DNA from: Pseudolabrys sp.
Lineage (GTDB): Bacteria > Pseudomonadota > Alphaproteobacteria > Rhizobiales > Xanthobacteraceae
Assembly: GCA_017849615.1 (NCBI GenBank)
Contig: JAFIGS010000011.1
Location: 186,001-250,000, forward strand
Length of the DNA stretch: 64,000 bases
Direction of reading: 5' to 3'
Shown: positions 1 through 9,547 of the stretch, piece after piece
Position numbering within the stretch: position 1 is the first letter of the stretch
Layout: each line of letters opens with the position of its first letter
Translations under genes and position numbers: made by a program
Notes under the pieces: generated by a model
The model's input: the letters and a program-made list of their open reading frames with translations, nothing else
Databases searched by the model: none
Told to the model about the DNA's origin: nothing

Positions 1-176
1 GCGCTGCCGACACCGGCACCAACGCCGGCACCAACAACGGCACCGACGGGACCGCCAACAACACCACCAACAACGGCGCCGGTGGCGGCACCACCAACGG
101 TCGACCCCTGCGCGAAAGCCGCGGCAGGCGCCAGCGTAAGAGCGGCCGCAGCCGCCAGCATCGGAAGTTTCATCAT
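1..176 (-). CDS. Gly-rich secreted protein, 5' part only
   Basis: The gene runs off the left edge, so only about 58 N-terminal residues are visible. It starts with two ATG codons (Met-Met-Lys) after a good Shine-Dalgarno (GGAGGA on the minus strand, about 4-9 bases upstream). The first 22 or so residues form a classical signal peptide: a Lys, an Ala/Leu-rich core and an AFAQ-type cleavage site. After that comes a Gly/Val/Ala repeat (GGVVGGPVGAVVGAGVG), which resembles glycine-zipper segments. In Rhizobiales such N-termini often precede a DUF1236-type domain, but that part is outside the window. The function is unknown. Confidence 0.75.
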   Translation of the reverse strand, partial: MMKLPMLAAAAALTLAPAAAFAQGSTVGGAATGAVVGGVVGGPVGAVVGAGVGAGVGS

Positions 177-310
177 GATGTTCCTCCAGAGTCGCTGAAT
201 GTCACGCTCCTTCGAAGGAGCGCAAACCAAACGTCGCATCGTGAGGAGTCGTTCCGGGTTCCGCGTCACGAATTTTACAAATGACACGCGAAATGTGAGC
301 GGAACAAATA

Positions 311-1234
311 TTAGGTCGAACAGAAGCCGGCTTCCCAGCCGAGCATGGCGCGCTTGCGCGTGATGCCCCAGTGATAGCCGGTGAGTTCGCCGCTCTTGCC
401 GATGACCCGGTGGCACGGCACCACGAATGAAATCGGGTTTTTGCCGACGGCTGCGCCGACCGCGCGTGGTGCTTTCGGTGCGCCGGCACAAGCGGCGAGA
501 TCGGAATAGGTCGTCAGCTTGCCGAGCGGAATGGTGAGCAGCTTCTCCCACACGCGCACCTCGAAGTCGGTGCCGATGAGCACGACGCGCAGCGGCTGGT
601 CTTCCTTCCACAAAGTGGGATCGAAGATCCGACGCGCCGTCGGCGCGGTGGCGGCATAGTCCTCGACGTAAGTGGCGCGCGGCCAGCGCCGCTTCATGTC
701 GTCGAGCGCGGCGCGCTCCTCGCCCGGATCGGCGAAAGCCAGGCCGGCGAGTCCGCGCGGCGCCAGCATCACCAGCGCCATGCCGAAAGGCGAGGGGTGA
801 TAGCCGTAATTGATGATGAGGCCTTCGCCTCCGGTCTTCCATTCGCCGGGCGACATCGATTCATGCGTGACGAACAGATCATGCAGACGGCCGGGGCCGG
901 ACAGCCCGACTTCATAAGCGGTGTCGAGAACGCTTGCGCAGGAGCGCAGCAGTTCGCGCGCGCTGTCGAGGGTCAGCGCCTGCAGGAAAGCTTTGGGCGG
1001 CAGGCCACACCAGCGGCGGAATAGATGGTGCAACTCGGTCGGTGTGACGCCGGCGGCATCGGCGATAGCCTCGACCTCGGGCTGGTCACGCCAGTTGCCG
1101 CGGATATGGGCGATGGCGCGGCGCACGATGTCGTAATCCGCCGCCGCGGTGGACAGTTCGGCGAAATCGCCAAAGCGGCTCCGGATGGCCGACTGTGCCG
1201 AGGGGGTGACAATATCTGTGCTCATGCCGGTCAT
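311..1234 (-). CDS. Ada-like AraC-HTH / methylated-DNA-cysteine methyltransferase
   Basis: This 307-aa protein should repair O6-alkylguanine by transferring the alkyl group to its own cysteine. Residues about 35-135 form an AraC-type helix-turn-helix region (IADAAGVTPTELHHLFRRW). The C-terminal part is an Ogt/MGMT domain with the active-site motif PCHRVIG, followed by a conserved G-Y-H-W-G and R-K-R-A-M-L region. The Cys-rich N-terminal phosphotriester-repair domain of E. coli Ada is absent, so this is the short AraC+Ogt architecture. A second in-frame Met lies three codons downstream. Regulation by methyl phosphotriesters is therefore unlikely. It is a single gene with no operon partner visible. 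Confidence 0.9.
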   Translation of the reverse strand: MTGMSTDIVTPSAQSAIRSRFGDFAELSTAAADYDIVRRAIAHIRGNWRDQPEVEAIADAAGVTPTELHHLFRRWCGLPPKAFLQALTLDSARELLRSCASVLDTAYEVGLSGPGRLHDLFVTHESMSPGEWKTGGEGLIINYGYHPSPFGMALVMLAPRGLAGLAFADPGEERAALDDMKRRWPRATYVEDYAATAPTARRIFDPTLWKEDQPLRVVLIGTDFEVRVWEKLLTIPLGKLTTYSDLAACAGAPKAPRAVGAAVGKNPISFVVPCHRVIGKSGELTGYHWGITRKRAMLGWEAGFCST

Positions 1235-1274
1235 CTAAAACGGAGCGCGGTGGCGGGCCACCCGGTTTCTGAGG

Positions 1275-1802
1275 TCAGGACACCGCCGTCCGCACCGGCC
1301 CGCGTTTTGCGTCGCCAAGGGCGCGGGTCAGCGCGTCGGCAAAGCCGGCCTTTTCGTCGGGGCCGAGGAAACTGGCGATGGTGAGCTGTTTGCCATGGCT
1401 GACCAGGAACAGCCGGGAGATGCCGTATTCCTCATACTCGTCCTTCTCCAGCCGCGCCCACAGCGGATTGAGCGACCATTCGCGTGCCCGGCCATTGTGG
1501 CTGACCTTTCGAACGGTGAGCGCCGACGGCGTCACCGTCACTTCCTCGAAGGCGGCGGCGCGGCGATAGTTGATGCGGAAGGCGATGAACAGCAGCAGCA
1601 CGTCGAGGCCGAAGAAACCGAACACCGGCCATGCGCCCATCGCCAGGAAGGTAACGCCGGCGAAAAAGCTCGCCACGCCGAAAACGATCATCAGCACCAG
1701 AAAGCCGAGATTGCCGAGCGAACGGTGCGGCGTGATCACCGCGTAAAACAGCGTCGGCTCCAGCGTGTCGCGCAGATCGTGGCTGATATTGTCCGCCGTC
1801 AT
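1275..1802 (-). CDS. DUF2244 integral membrane protein
   Basis: About 175 aa from the Met of MTADNISHDL. Two closely spaced hydrophobic segments (around residues 30-75, rich in Val/Phe/Gly/Leu) are followed by a soluble domain. This matches the DUF2244 family: a short N-terminus, a TM hairpin, then a basic and aromatic C-terminal domain with a W-S-L-N-P-L-W-A-R-L segment. An upstream in-frame ATG (1826) would overlap the divergent nth start, so 1802 is preferred. The molecular function is unknown; the family is common in alphaproteobacteria. Confidence 0.75.
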   Translation of the reverse strand: MTADNISHDLRDTLEPTLFYAVITPHRSLGNLGFLVLMIVFGVASFFAGVTFLAMGAWPVFGFFGLDVLLLFIAFRINYRRAAAFEEVTVTPSALTVRKVSHNGRAREWSLNPLWARLEKDEYEEYGISRLFLVSHGKQLTIASFLGPDEKAGFADALTRALGDAKRGPVRTAVS

Positions 1803-1824
1803 GGGGCCGATTATACCGGAAATC

Positions 1825-2637
1825 ATGGCGAAAAAATCGGTCGGCAAAGAGGTTTCAGGTGCACCAAAACTGGCTGGGCGGAAGCCCTCCGTGCAGAAGG
1901 CATTGGCGAAGGCCAAAAAGGGCAATGCCGCCAAGGTGAAGCCGGCACCTAAGCGGCAGCAGGCCGACCTCAAGGCAGCGCATGGCGCCTCGAAGCCGAT
2001 GACCGCGGCGCAGATCAAGGAGGCCTTCCGGCGCTGGGAGGCGGCGAGCCCTGAGCCGACCACCGAGCTTCATTATTCGAACGTCTTCACGCTGCTGGTC
2101 GCCGTGGTGCTGTCGGCGCAGGCGACCGACGCCGGGGTCAACAAGGCGACGCCGGCCTTGTTCGCGCTGGCCGATACGCCGGCGAAAATGGCGGCGCTCG
2201 GCGAAGACCGCATTCGCGACCTGATCAAGACCATCGGGCTGTTCCGCACCAAGGCGAAGAACGTGGCCATGCTGGCGCATATTCTCGTCTCGGAGCATGG
2301 CGGCGAGGTGCCGCGAACCCGCGAAGCGCTGGAGGCCTTGCCCGGCGTCGGCCGCAAGACGGCGAATGTCGTTCTCAACACCGCCTTCGGCGAGCACACG
2401 ATCGCGGTCGATACGCACATCTTCCGCGTCGGCAACCGCACCGGCATGGCGCCGGGCAAGACGGTGCACGATGTCGAGACAAAGCTGGAGCAGGTTATCC
2501 CGCCCGAGTACAAGCGCCATGCCCATCACTGGCTGATCCTGCACGGCCGCTACACCTGCATCGCGCGCAAGCCCTTGTGCGAGAAATGTATCGTCGCGGA
2601 TTTGTGCAACTGGCCTGGAAAATCTGTTGCCGCGTAG
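1825..2637 (+). CDS. nth: Endonuclease III (DNA glycosylase/AP lyase)
   Basis: A base-excision repair enzyme that removes oxidised pyrimidines and cleaves AP sites; about 270 aa. It has the helix-hairpin-helix LPGVGRKTANVV with the catalytic Lys, then VDTHIFRV with the catalytic Asp. A C-terminal 4Fe-4S loop follows the pattern C-x6-C-x2-C-x5-C (CIARKPLCEKCIVADLC). The first 55 or so residues are a Lys/Ala-rich tail not found in E. coli Nth, common in Rhizobiales versions. The ATG at 1825 is chosen because the longer frame from 1765 would lie inside the divergent DUF2244 gene. Only 22 bases separate the two starts. Confidence 0.95.
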   Translation: MAKKSVGKEVSGAPKLAGRKPSVQKALAKAKKGNAAKVKPAPKRQQADLKAAHGASKPMTAAQIKEAFRRWEAASPEPTTELHYSNVFTLLVAVVLSAQATDAGVNKATPALFALADTPAKMAALGEDRIRDLIKTIGLFRTKAKNVAMLAHILVSEHGGEVPRTREALEALPGVGRKTANVVLNTAFGEHTIAVDTHIFRVGNRTGMAPGKTVHDVETKLEQVIPPEYKRHAHHWLILHGRYTCIARKPLCEKCIVADLCNWPGKSVAA

Positions 2638-2641
2638 TAAC

Positions 2642-2711
2642 TCCGTCATCATCCGCGCAGCCGGATGATCCGGCAAGTGCTGGGTTCCCGCCTTCGCGGG
2701 GGACGACAAGT
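2642..2711. repeat. Intergenic palindromic repeat
   Basis: The stretch begins CCGTCATCATCCG and ends with TTCCCGCCTTCGCGGGG GACGAC. It contains local inverted repeats (ATCATCCG...CGGATGAT and CCCGC...GCGGG). It lies between the convergent nth and EI24-like genes and resembles the other short palindromic repeats in the window, especially the one at 3489-3597. Confidence 0.5.
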
Positions 2712-2715
2712 TTGG

Positions 2716-3447
2716 TTACCGGTGCGGCTCAATCAACTCGGCACGTCGTTCCGCCAGCCTCTTGTGGATGTGCACCATGAAGGCCATGGCGAAGACGGGC
2801 GTCGCGAAATTGAGGATCGGGATCGAAACGAACAGCGCGATCACCAGACCGGCGATGAAGATGTAGCCCGCGTTCGCTTTGCGCATCGCGGTCGCCTCTG
2901 CGGGCGAGCGGAAGCGCATGGCGGCGAGCTCGAAATATTCGCGGCTGAGCAGATAGGCCGTCGCGACATAAAGGATCAGAAAGCCGAAGCCGGCGAACAG
3001 CACGAAGGGCAGCGCCACAACATAAACCAGCAGCGACAAGAGCGCGATCTTGATGCCTTCAATCACGCCGGTCATCAGCGGCACCGCTGTGCCGGGCGTC
3101 TCGGCCGGATAGTGCTCGCGCTCGACCGCGTCGGCGACGTCGTCGACGAAGAAGCTGCCGACCAGGGCGGACACCGGCGGCATCAGGAACACCGCGCCAG
3201 TGATGATGCCGAGGCTGGCCATGATCGACAGCATCCAGGCCAACGCCGCCCAGACCGAATGCGGGGCAAAGCCGGACGTCTGCTCGGCCCAGTTGGCGCC
3301 CGAGTCGGCCAGACCCGCCAGCAGACGCTGCAGGGCAATGCCGATGATGACAATGAACAGCAGCGCCAGCCCGACGGCTTTTATCAGCACGCCGCGCAGC
3401 GGCGGGGCGAACATCTGGGCGAAGGCTTTGAGGGCGGCATCGAGCAT
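2716..3447 (-). CDS. EI24/CysZ-like membrane protein
   Basis: About 243 aa from the Met of MLDAALKAFAQMF. It has at least four hydrophobic segments (near residues 20-40, 65-90, 135-170 and 200-225). The mix of membrane helices and amphipathic segments (DDVADAVEREHYP, ATAYLLSREYFELAAMRFRS) is typical of the EI24/CysZ family, whose CysZ members transport sulfate. Nothing nearby concerns sulfur, so the substrate cannot be assigned. The frame extends upstream into the adjacent repeat, so the shorter start at 3447 is chosen. Confidence 0.7.
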   Translation of the reverse strand: MLDAALKAFAQMFAPPLRGVLIKAVGLALLFIVIIGIALQRLLAGLADSGANWAEQTSGFAPHSVWAALAWMLSIMASLGIITGAVFLMPPVSALVGSFFVDDVADAVEREHYPAETPGTAVPLMTGVIEGIKIALLSLLVYVVALPFVLFAGFGFLILYVATAYLLSREYFELAAMRFRSPAEATAMRKANAGYIFIAGLVIALFVSIPILNFATPVFAMAFMVHIHKRLAERRAELIEPHR

Positions 3448-3488
3448 GGAGAGAGAAGTAGGGATATGCGGGCGGTGTGGCAAGATAG

Positions 3489-3597
3489 ACTCCGTCGTCC
3501 CGGGCGAGCAAAGCGAGGCCCGGGACCCATAGCCCCCGTACTCGCGATTCGGCACGGCAAGGGGTTATGGGTCCCCGCCTTCGCGGGGACGACAAAT
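3489..3597. repeat. Intergenic palindromic repeat
   Basis: Runs from CCGTCGTCCCGGGC to CGCGGGGACGAC, with GGGACCCATA and its near-complement TATGGGTCCC in the middle. The outer and inner arms are inverted, so the whole can fold back on itself. It lies upstream of the EI24-like gene and touches the 3' end of the YiiX-like gene. Confidence 0.6.
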
Positions 3598-3599
3598 GA

Positions 3600-4421
3600 C
3601 TAAGCCGCCGTCTTCTCGGTCGCCTCTTCCCCGCCCGGCACCAGCGCCACCGCCTCGGCGACAGGCAGGTCGGCCATTTGCAAATCGGCCCAGGCCACCG
3701 ACTTGTAATCGAAGCCGCGTTCGATGGTCGGCTTCACCACCTGAAAGTAGGGCGAGATATCGAAGTCGCGCGGCGCGTAAAGCGAAGAATGGCGGATCTC
3801 GAGGATCTCGGCGCGTTCGGCTTCGCTGTCGGCGCGGGTGATCCGGGGCAGGATCGGGTAGCGCACGTATTCGAAGGCCTGCGCGATCAGCGCCGAGCAG
3901 ATGATGCGCGTCGGGTGTCCGGAACCGAGCGCCAGCATGTGGCGCCGGAAACGGCGCGGCACCGGCAGCGGAAACAAATAGCGCGCCAGATCGAGGATGT
4001 TCTTGACGTCGTAATCGAAGCCGATGCGCTCGCAGGCGAAGTTGCAGACCCGAACGCGGTCGTCGTCGGACAGGCCGACCGGCCGGCAGATGCGCGTATG
4101 GGCGTTGCCGTATTTCGACAGCGGCACGGCGACGACGCCCTTGCCGAGTTCGGCTTCGACCAAAGTGAGCGGCTCGCCGTTGGCCGCGACGCGGTCGCCG
4201 ATCGGCCCGGTGTAAAGCGCGGCGTGCGACCAGGTGGATTGCGTAAGATACTTGATGACGCCGGCGATGTGGCTGTTGCCTTCGATCAGCAGCACGTCGC
4301 CGGGCTTGAGCGCCGCGGCCAGCGCGTCGGCGCGGCCGGGCGTGAATTCGTGATAGCCCGCTTCGGGCTTCCCGAGATAGCGGGCTATCAGATGCCCAAC
4401 GCCGTTGCTGACCCACCCCAT
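3600..4421 (-). CDS. YiiX/YebB-like permuted papain-fold protein
   Basis: A 273-aa protein of the circularly permuted NlpC/P60 (papain-like) superfamily. The His motif comes first (KPGDVLLIEG ... WSHAALY, residues about 40-70) and the Cys motif later (RIICSALIAQAF, about 170). This is the permuted order of YiiX/YaeF/lecithin retinol acyltransferase-like proteins. I see no signal peptide, so it may be cytoplasmic. Such proteins are thought to be amidases, thioesterases or acyltransferases; the substrate is unknown. The stop lies three bases from a palindromic repeat. Confidence 0.7.
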   Translation of the reverse strand: MGWVSNGVGHLIARYLGKPEAGYHEFTPGRADALAAALKPGDVLLIEGNSHIAGVIKYLTQSTWSHAALYTGPIGDRVAANGEPLTLVEAELGKGVVAVPLSKYGNAHTRICRPVGLSDDDRVRVCNFACERIGFDYDVKNILDLARYLFPLPVPRRFRRHMLALGSGHPTRIICSALIAQAFEYVRYPILPRITRADSEAERAEILEIRHSSLYAPRDFDISPYFQVVKPTIERGFDYKSVAWADLQMADLPVAEAVALVPGGEEATEKTAA

Positions 4422-4663
4422 GACGTCTGTGCGCGTCCCCGCGCCCTCGCTGACATTTCCCCGGTGCGCTTTCGCGTCTGGTTGTTGCGCAGCCTAGGCA
4501 AGACAGATTGCGAAACGGTTCCCTGTCGCGCGGTCGCCGCAAGGAATCGTTAGGCAAGAAAATGCCTGTTTTATCGGTGTTTCCGTCGTTCCGGGGGCGC
4601 TGCCGGTAAGCTTTCGCACACCATGTTGCTGCGTGAGGCGCGCCGCCGTGCTAGCCAGTCGTC

Positions 4664-5332
4664 ATGGACAAACCGAGAGCCCTCATCGCCTGGTCGAGTG
4701 GCAAGGACTGCGCCTGGGCGTTGCATGAAGCGCGCCGGCGTGGCGACTACGACATCGTCGGCGCGCTGACGACCGTCACCGACAGCTTCCAGCGCGTGTC
4801 CATGCATGGCGTGCGCGAGGAATTGCTGGCGGCTCAGCTCGATGCAGCGGGGCTGCCGTCGGTGACGGTGCGCATTCCCTATCCCTGCCCGAACGAAATC
4901 TATGAGCGTGCAATGGCGGAGGCGCTGGTGCGTGCGAAGGCCGATGGCGTCACGCATGTCATCTTCGGCGATCTGTTTCTCGCCGATCTGCGCGCTTATC
5001 GAGAAGAGAAGATGAAGTCGGTCGGCATGACCTGCGTGTTTCCGTTGTGGCAACGGCCGACTGCCGCGCTGGCGCGGGAGATGATCGCCGGCGGTGTCGA
5101 GGCCTATCTGGCGGTGGTCGATCTGAGCAAGCTCGATGCGTCCTTCGCGGGGCGGCAATTCGACGAGGTTCTATTGGCCGATCTGCCCGAGGGCGTCGAT
5201 CCCTGCGGCGAGAATGGCGAGTTTCATACCTTCGTCGCCGCCGGGCCGATGCTCGGGCGACGTATCGCGGTGACGAAGGGCGCGGTCGTGGAGCGGGATG
5301 GTTTCGCGTTCGCGGATCTGGTGGCGAACTAA
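4664..5332 (+). CDS. PP-loop ATPase, diphthine-ammonia ligase (DUF71) family
   Basis: 222 aa. It starts with a PP-loop ([12 protein letters not shown], residues 9-20) that binds ATP and forms an adenylated intermediate. The C-terminal motif [15 protein letters not shown] is diagnostic of the Dph6/DUF71 (ATP_bind_4) family. Eukaryotic Dph6 amidates diphthine, but bacteria lack diphthamide, so the bacterial substrate is unknown. The stop overlaps the stop of the convergent pheT by four bases. Confidence 0.85.
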   Translation: MDKPRALIAWSSGKDCAWALHEARRRGDYDIVGALTTVTDSFQRVSMHGVREELLAAQLDAAGLPSVTVRIPYPCPNEIYERAMAEALVRAKADGVTHVIFGDLFLADLRAYREEKMKSVGMTCVFPLWQRPTAALAREMIAGGVEAYLAVVDLSKLDASFAGRQFDEVLLADLPEGVDPCGENGEFHTFVAAGPMLGRRIAVTKGAVVERDGFAFADLVAN

Positions 5333-7737
5333 CCCCGCAGCACGCCGCCGGTGCGCTTCGAAACGTCCGCGACGATCTTCTGCGCCAGCGCCTCGATCTC
5401 GGCGTCGGTCATGGTCTTGTCGGCGGGCTGGATGGTGACGGCGATCGCCACCGACTTCTTGCCCGGCTCGACGCCCTTGCCTTCGTAGAGGTCGAATACA
5501 GTCACGCCGGCGATCAGTTTCTTGTCGGCGTTCTGCGCGGCGCGGACGATATCGGCGGTCTTGACCTTGGCGTCGACGACAAAGGCGAAGTCGCGGGTCA
5601 CCGGCTGGAACGGCGACAATTCCAGCAACGGCTTGGCGCGAGTCGGCTTCGGCTTGGCCGCCGGGATGTTGTCGAGCAACACCTCGAAGCCGACCAGCGG
5701 GCCGTCGATCTTGAGCGCGGTGAGAATGCGCGGATGGATCTCGCCGAAATGGCCGATGACGTTCTGCGGCCCCATCTGGATGGTGCCGCAGCGTCCGGGA
5801 TGAAACCATGCCGGCCCGCCGGGCACGACCTGCAGCGCGGCCATGGGCGCACCCGCCGCGGCGAGCGCCGCCAGGGCGTCGGCCTTGGCGTCAAAAGCAT
5901 CGACCGGCCTGGCGGCTTGCGACCAGTGGCGGCCGGCGCCTTCCGGCTTCGCCAGCGCGCGGCGCACGCCGCTCGCGGCAATGAACTGGTCTTCCGGCCT
6001 GTCGCCCTTGAAGATCTGCCCGACCTCGAAGAGCGCGACGTCGCCATAGCCGCGATCCGCATTCTTCTGCGCCGAGGCGATCAGGCCGGGCAGCAGGCTC
6101 GGCCGCATATCGGACAATTCGGCCGCGATCGGATTGGCGAGCGCCAGCTCCCTGGCGCCGCCGCCGAACAATTCGGCTTCGCGCTTCGGCACAAACGACC
6201 ATGTGACGGCCTCGACCAGGCCGCGCGCGGCGAGGCCGCGCTTGGCCTTGCGCGTGCGCAACTGGATCGGCGTGAGAACGGGCTTGCGCGCCTCGTCGCC
6301 GCGCGGGAACGGCGTGGAGGGGACGGCATCGACCCCGGTGATGCGCACGAGTTCTTCGACGATGTCGGCGCGGCCGTGCACATCCGGCCGCCATGACGGC
6401 ACCGCGATCTTGAGGCGGTCGCCCTGGCCGGCAGCGAAGAAGCCGAGCCGCTCCAGAATGCGGCGCGTTTCCACCGCCGGCAGCTTGATGCCGGCGAGGC
6501 GCTCGAGTTCGCTCATCGGATAATCGACGACAACGTCGCGGGCCTTCGGACTGCCCGCGACGACGACCTCGGACGGCTCGCCGCCGCACAGGTCCATCAC
6601 CAGTCCGGTCGCCAATTCGAGGCCGGGCAGCATGAAATTCGGATCGACGCCGCGCTCGAAGCGATAACGCGCATCGGTGTTGATGCCGAGCTTGCGGCCG
6701 GTCTGGGCGATGTTGAATTCGTCCCACAGCGCCGATTCGATCAGCACGTCGGTGGTGTTCTCGTCGCAGCCCGATTCCTCGCCGCCCATGATGCCGGCGA
6801 GCGACTCCACGGCGCGCTCGTCGGCGATCACGCACATGGCGCTGTCGAGCTCGTAGGTGCGGCCGTCGAGCGCGAGCAGCGTCTCGCCGTTCTTCGCGCG
6901 GCGCACGGTGAGGTTGCCTTTCACCTTCCTGGCGTCGAACACATGCAGCGGCCGGCCGCGATCGAAGGTGATGTAATTGGTGATGTCGACCAGCGCGTTG
7001 ATCGGACGCAGGCCGATGGCGGTGAGCCGCTTCTGCATCCATTCCGGCGACGGGCCGTTCTTGACGCCGCGAATGAGGCGCAGGCCGAAAGCCGGGCACA
7101 GGACCGCGTCTTCGATGGTCACCGTCACCGGGCACCGGAAGGCGCCGGCGACGCGCTGCGGCGTGTTCTCGATATACTCGCCGATCAAGGTGGCGCCGAG
7201 GTCGCGCGCAATGCCGTTGACGCTCGTGCAGTCCGGGCGGTTCGGCGTCAGGTTGATTTCGATCACGGGCTCGTTGAGGCCGAGCACCTTGGCGAACGGC
7301 TCGCCGATCGGCGCATCCGCCGGCATTTCGATGATGCCATCGCTGTCGGCGGAAAAGCCGATCTCCGCGCCGGAAATCATCATGCCCTGCGATTCGACGC
7401 CGCGAATCTTGCCGACCGACAGTGTGATGTCCTTGGCCGGAATATACGTGCCGGGCAGGCCGAGCACGGTCTTGAGGCCGGCGCGCGCGTTCGGCGCGCC
7501 GCAGACGATCTGCAGCGGCGTGCCCGAGCCGTTATCGACCTTGCAGACGCGCAGGCGGTCGGCGTTGGGATGCTGCACGGCCTCGAGAATTTGTACGACC
7601 TTGAACGGCTCGTACTCCTTGGCCTTGTCCTCGACGTGCTCGACCTCGAGCCCGATCATCGTGAGCTTCTCGACGATCTCGTCGAGCGAGGCCGTGGTGT
7701 TGAAGTGATCCTTCAGCCAGGACAGGGTGAATTTCAT
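5329..7737 (-). CDS. pheT: Phenylalanine-tRNA ligase beta subunit
   Basis: 802 aa, the expected size. The N-terminus has the tRNA-binding EMAPII-like domain (about 38-150, [13 protein letters not shown]). The B3/B4 editing, B5 and catalytic-like domains follow, then a C-terminal ferredoxin-fold anticodon-binding domain ([15 protein letters not shown]). It pairs with PheS as an alpha2-beta2 enzyme charging tRNA-Phe. Its ATG overlaps the TGA of the upstream DUF559 gene (ATGA), so the two are translationally coupled. Confidence 0.97.
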   Translation of the reverse strand: MKFTLSWLKDHFNTTASLDEIVEKLTMIGLEVEHVEDKAKEYEPFKVVQILEAVQHPNADRLRVCKVDNGSGTPLQIVCGAPNARAGLKTVLGLPGTYIPAKDITLSVGKIRGVESQGMMISGAEIGFSADSDGIIEMPADAPIGEPFAKVLGLNEPVIEINLTPNRPDCTSVNGIARDLGATLIGEYIENTPQRVAGAFRCPVTVTIEDAVLCPAFGLRLIRGVKNGPSPEWMQKRLTAIGLRPINALVDITNYITFDRGRPLHVFDARKVKGNLTVRRAKNGETLLALDGRTYELDSAMCVIADERAVESLAGIMGGEESGCDENTTDVLIESALWDEFNIAQTGRKLGINTDARYRFERGVDPNFMLPGLELATGLVMDLCGGEPSEVVVAGSPKARDVVVDYPMSELERLAGIKLPAVETRRILERLGFFAAGQGDRLKIAVPSWRPDVHGRADIVEELVRITGVDAVPSTPFPRGDEARKPVLTPIQLRTRKAKRGLAARGLVEAVTWSFVPKREAELFGGGARELALANPIAAELSDMRPSLLPGLIASAQKNADRGYGDVALFEVGQIFKGDRPEDQFIAASGVRRALAKPEGAGRHWSQAARPVDAFDAKADALAALAAAGAPMAALQVVPGGPAWFHPGRCGTIQMGPQNVIGHFGEIHPRILTALKIDGPLVGFEVLLDNIPAAKPKPTRAKPLLELSPFQPVTRDFAFVVDAKVKTADIVRAAQNADKKLIAGVTVFDLYEGKGVEPGKKSVAIAVTIQPADKTMTDAEIEALAQKIVADVSKRTGGVLRG

Positions 7738-8222
7738 GGGAGCTTTCCCGTAACGCGGCGCGACTCCCTCCCCCGCTTGCGGGGGAGGGTTGGGGAGGGG
7801 GAAGTGCCGCTTGCCGCAGCAAATCCCCTCCCCCCTTGAGGGGGAGGGTTAGGGAGGGGGGTAGCTTCGCGCGCTGTGGCGATGATCGTCTCAAGAACCC
7901 CATTTCGGTTCTTGAGCACGTCTGAATTCCAGAAACGAAGAACGCGGTAGCCGTTTAATCCAAACCAACGGTCGCGCTCTGCATCCGCAGTCGAATCGGC
8001 GTGCTGCCCGCCGTCGAGTTCGATGACAAGGCGTCGTTTATGGCAGACGAAGTCGACGATGTATTTTCCAATTGGCGTCTGCCGCCGGAAACTCAGCCCA
8101 TCAAGCCGATGAGCACGCAACGCATGCCATAGCCATGTTTCCGCGTCCGTCATTTCATGACGCAGTTGCCGCGCATGACCGCGCTTTGTTTTAGAAACAA
8201 CGCGATGAGCCGGAGACGCCAT
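7734..8222 (-). CDS. DUF559 nuclease-fold protein between pheS and pheT
   Basis: About 162 aa from the Met of MASPAHRVV. The core (residues 20-125) is a DUF559 domain of the very-short-patch-repair endonuclease-like fold: [44 protein letters not shown]. The D and ExD/Q residues of a PD-(D/E)XK centre are present. The last 40 or so residues ([23 protein letters not shown]) are encoded by a palindromic repeat and are probably not part of the ancestral domain. It sits inside the phe operon and overlaps pheT by four bases. The role is unknown. A longer start at 8297 would read through another repeat. Confidence 0.75.
   Translation of the reverse strand: MASPAHRVVSKTKRGHARQLRHEMTDAETWLWHALRAHRLDGLSFRRQTPIGKYIVDFVCHKRRLVIELDGGQHADSTADAERDRWFGLNGYRVLRFWNSDVLKNRNGVLETIIATAREATPLPNPPPQGGRGFAAASGTSPSPTLPRKRGRESRRVTGKLP
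7764..7861. repeat. Palindromic repeat inside the DUF559 gene's 3' end
   Basis: Two oppositely oriented units of the CCCTCCCCC...GGGGGAGGG type are separated by a short GCCGCTTGCCGC spacer. Read on the minus strand it encodes the Pro/Gly/Arg-rich tail of the DUF559 protein. Copies of this TCCCC/GGGGA type are common between genes in Rhizobiales; this one has been read into a coding frame. Confidence 0.65.
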
Positions 8223-8276
8223 ACCCCCCTCCCGCCACGCTTCGCGTGGCGACCTCCCCCTCAAGCGGGGAGGTGA
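8221..8276. repeat. Palindromic repeat at the DUF559 start
   Basis: Contains ACGCTTCGCGT, a perfect short hairpin, between CCCCTCCCGCC and CCTCCCCCTCAAGCGGGGAGG. It fills the gap between the pheS stop and the DUF559 start. With 7764-7861, the DUF559 gene is bracketed by repeats on both sides. Confidence 0.55.
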
Positions 8277-8293
8277 AGAGTGGACTTGGCTAA

Positions 8294-9376
8294 TCACGAA
8301 CTCAATCCCCCAGCCAAGGTCGGGAAGTCGAGCGGGCGGAAGCCGTAGTGGTTGAGCCAGCGTACGTCGGCCTCGAAGAAGGCGCGCAGATCGTTGATGC
8401 CGTATTTGAGCATGGCGATGCGATCGATGCCCATACCCCAGGCGAAGCCCTGATAGACGTCGGGATCGAGGCCGCAGTTCTTCAGCACGTTCGGGTGCAC
8501 CATGCCGCAGCCGAGAATCTCCAGCCAGTCATTGCCTTCGCCGAAGCGAATCTCGCCCTTGTCGCGCCGGCACTGGATGTCGACTTCCATCGACGGCTCG
8601 GTGAAAGGGAAGAACGACGGACGGAAACGCATCTTGACGCTGTCGACTTCGAAAAATGCCTTGCAGAACTCCTCGAGAATCCACTTGAGGTGGCCGAGAT
8701 GCGAGCCCTTGTCGATGACCAGGCCCTCGACCTGATGAAACATCGGCGTGTGCGTCTGGTCGCTATCGCTGCGATAGGTGCGGCCGGGGCAGATGACGCG
8801 GATCGGCGGCTGCTTGGTGAGCATGGTGCGCACCTGCACCGGCGATGTGTGCGTGCGCAGCAGCAGGCGCGAACCGTCGGGCTTTGGCGGGAAATAGAAC
8901 GTGTCGTGCATGTCCCGGGCCGGGTGGCCCTCGGGGAAGTTCAGCTTGGTGAAGTTGTAATCGTCGGTCTCGATATCCGGACCTTCGGCGACCGAGAAAC
9001 CCATGTCGGCAAAGATCGCGGTGAGCTCGTCGATCACCTGGCTGATCGGATGGACGCGGCCGGTTTCGGCCTGCGGTTCGCGCAGTGGCAGCGTGACGTC
9101 GACGGTCTCGGAGGCGAGACGCGCGTCGAGCGCGGCGGCGGCGAGGCTTTCCTTGGCGGTGGCGATGGCCGCGCCGACGCGGTCCTTCAGGCCGTTGATC
9201 GCCGGGCCCTTCTCCTTGCGCTCGTCCGGCGTCATCGCGCCGAGCGTTTTCAGGAGCGCCGACACCGAGCCGCTCTTGCCGAGCGCGGATACGCGCACGG
9301 CTTCCAGCGCCGTTTCGTCCCTGGCGGCGCCGATGGCGGCGAGAAGTTCGGACTCGAGTTTAGTGACGTCGGACAT
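8294..9376 (-). CDS. pheS: Phenylalanine-tRNA ligase alpha subunit
   Basis: 360 aa. The N-terminal coiled-coil arm (residues 1-100) binds tRNA. The class II catalytic domain has motif 2 ([21 protein letters not shown]) and motif 3 ([16 protein letters not shown]). It should be transcribed with rplT upstream and pheT downstream, although repeats separate it from both neighbours. Confidence 0.97.
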   Translation of the reverse strand: MSDVTKLESELLAAIGAARDETALEAVRVSALGKSGSVSALLKTLGAMTPDERKEKGPAINGLKDRVGAAIATAKESLAAAALDARLASETVDVTLPLREPQAETGRVHPISQVIDELTAIFADMGFSVAEGPDIETDDYNFTKLNFPEGHPARDMHDTFYFPPKPDGSRLLLRTHTSPVQVRTMLTKQPPIRVICPGRTYRSDSDQTHTPMFHQVEGLVIDKGSHLGHLKWILEEFCKAFFEVDSVKMRFRPSFFPFTEPSMEVDIQCRRDKGEIRFGEGNDWLEILGCGMVHPNVLKNCGLDPDVYQGFAWGMGIDRIAMLKYGINDLRAFFEADVRWLNHYGFRPLDFPTLAGGLSS

Positions 9377-9416
9377 GGTGGATCAACCTGAACAGTCAGG
9401 ACGGCAGATACCACAC

Positions 9417-9541
9417 TCCGTCATGCCCGCACTTGTTGCGGGCATCCACGACTTGTTTTCGTGGCTTAAGACGTGGATGGCCGGGACATAGGCGTTCTAG
9501 AACGCCGTTCTTCGAACGGCTATGCCCGGCCATGACGACGA
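9417..9541. repeat. Palindromic repeat between rplT and pheS
   Basis: Starts CCGTCATGCCCGCACTTG with a TTGCGGGCAT complement, then GGATGGCCGGGACATAGG, a GTTCTTCGAAC hairpin, and ends with ATGCCCGGCCATGAC. The arms are inverted. It is a common Rhizobiales GTCATGCCCG-type element and could act as a transcript-processing or attenuating structure within the rplT-pheS transcript. Confidence 0.6.
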
Positions 9542-9547
9542 TGGACT

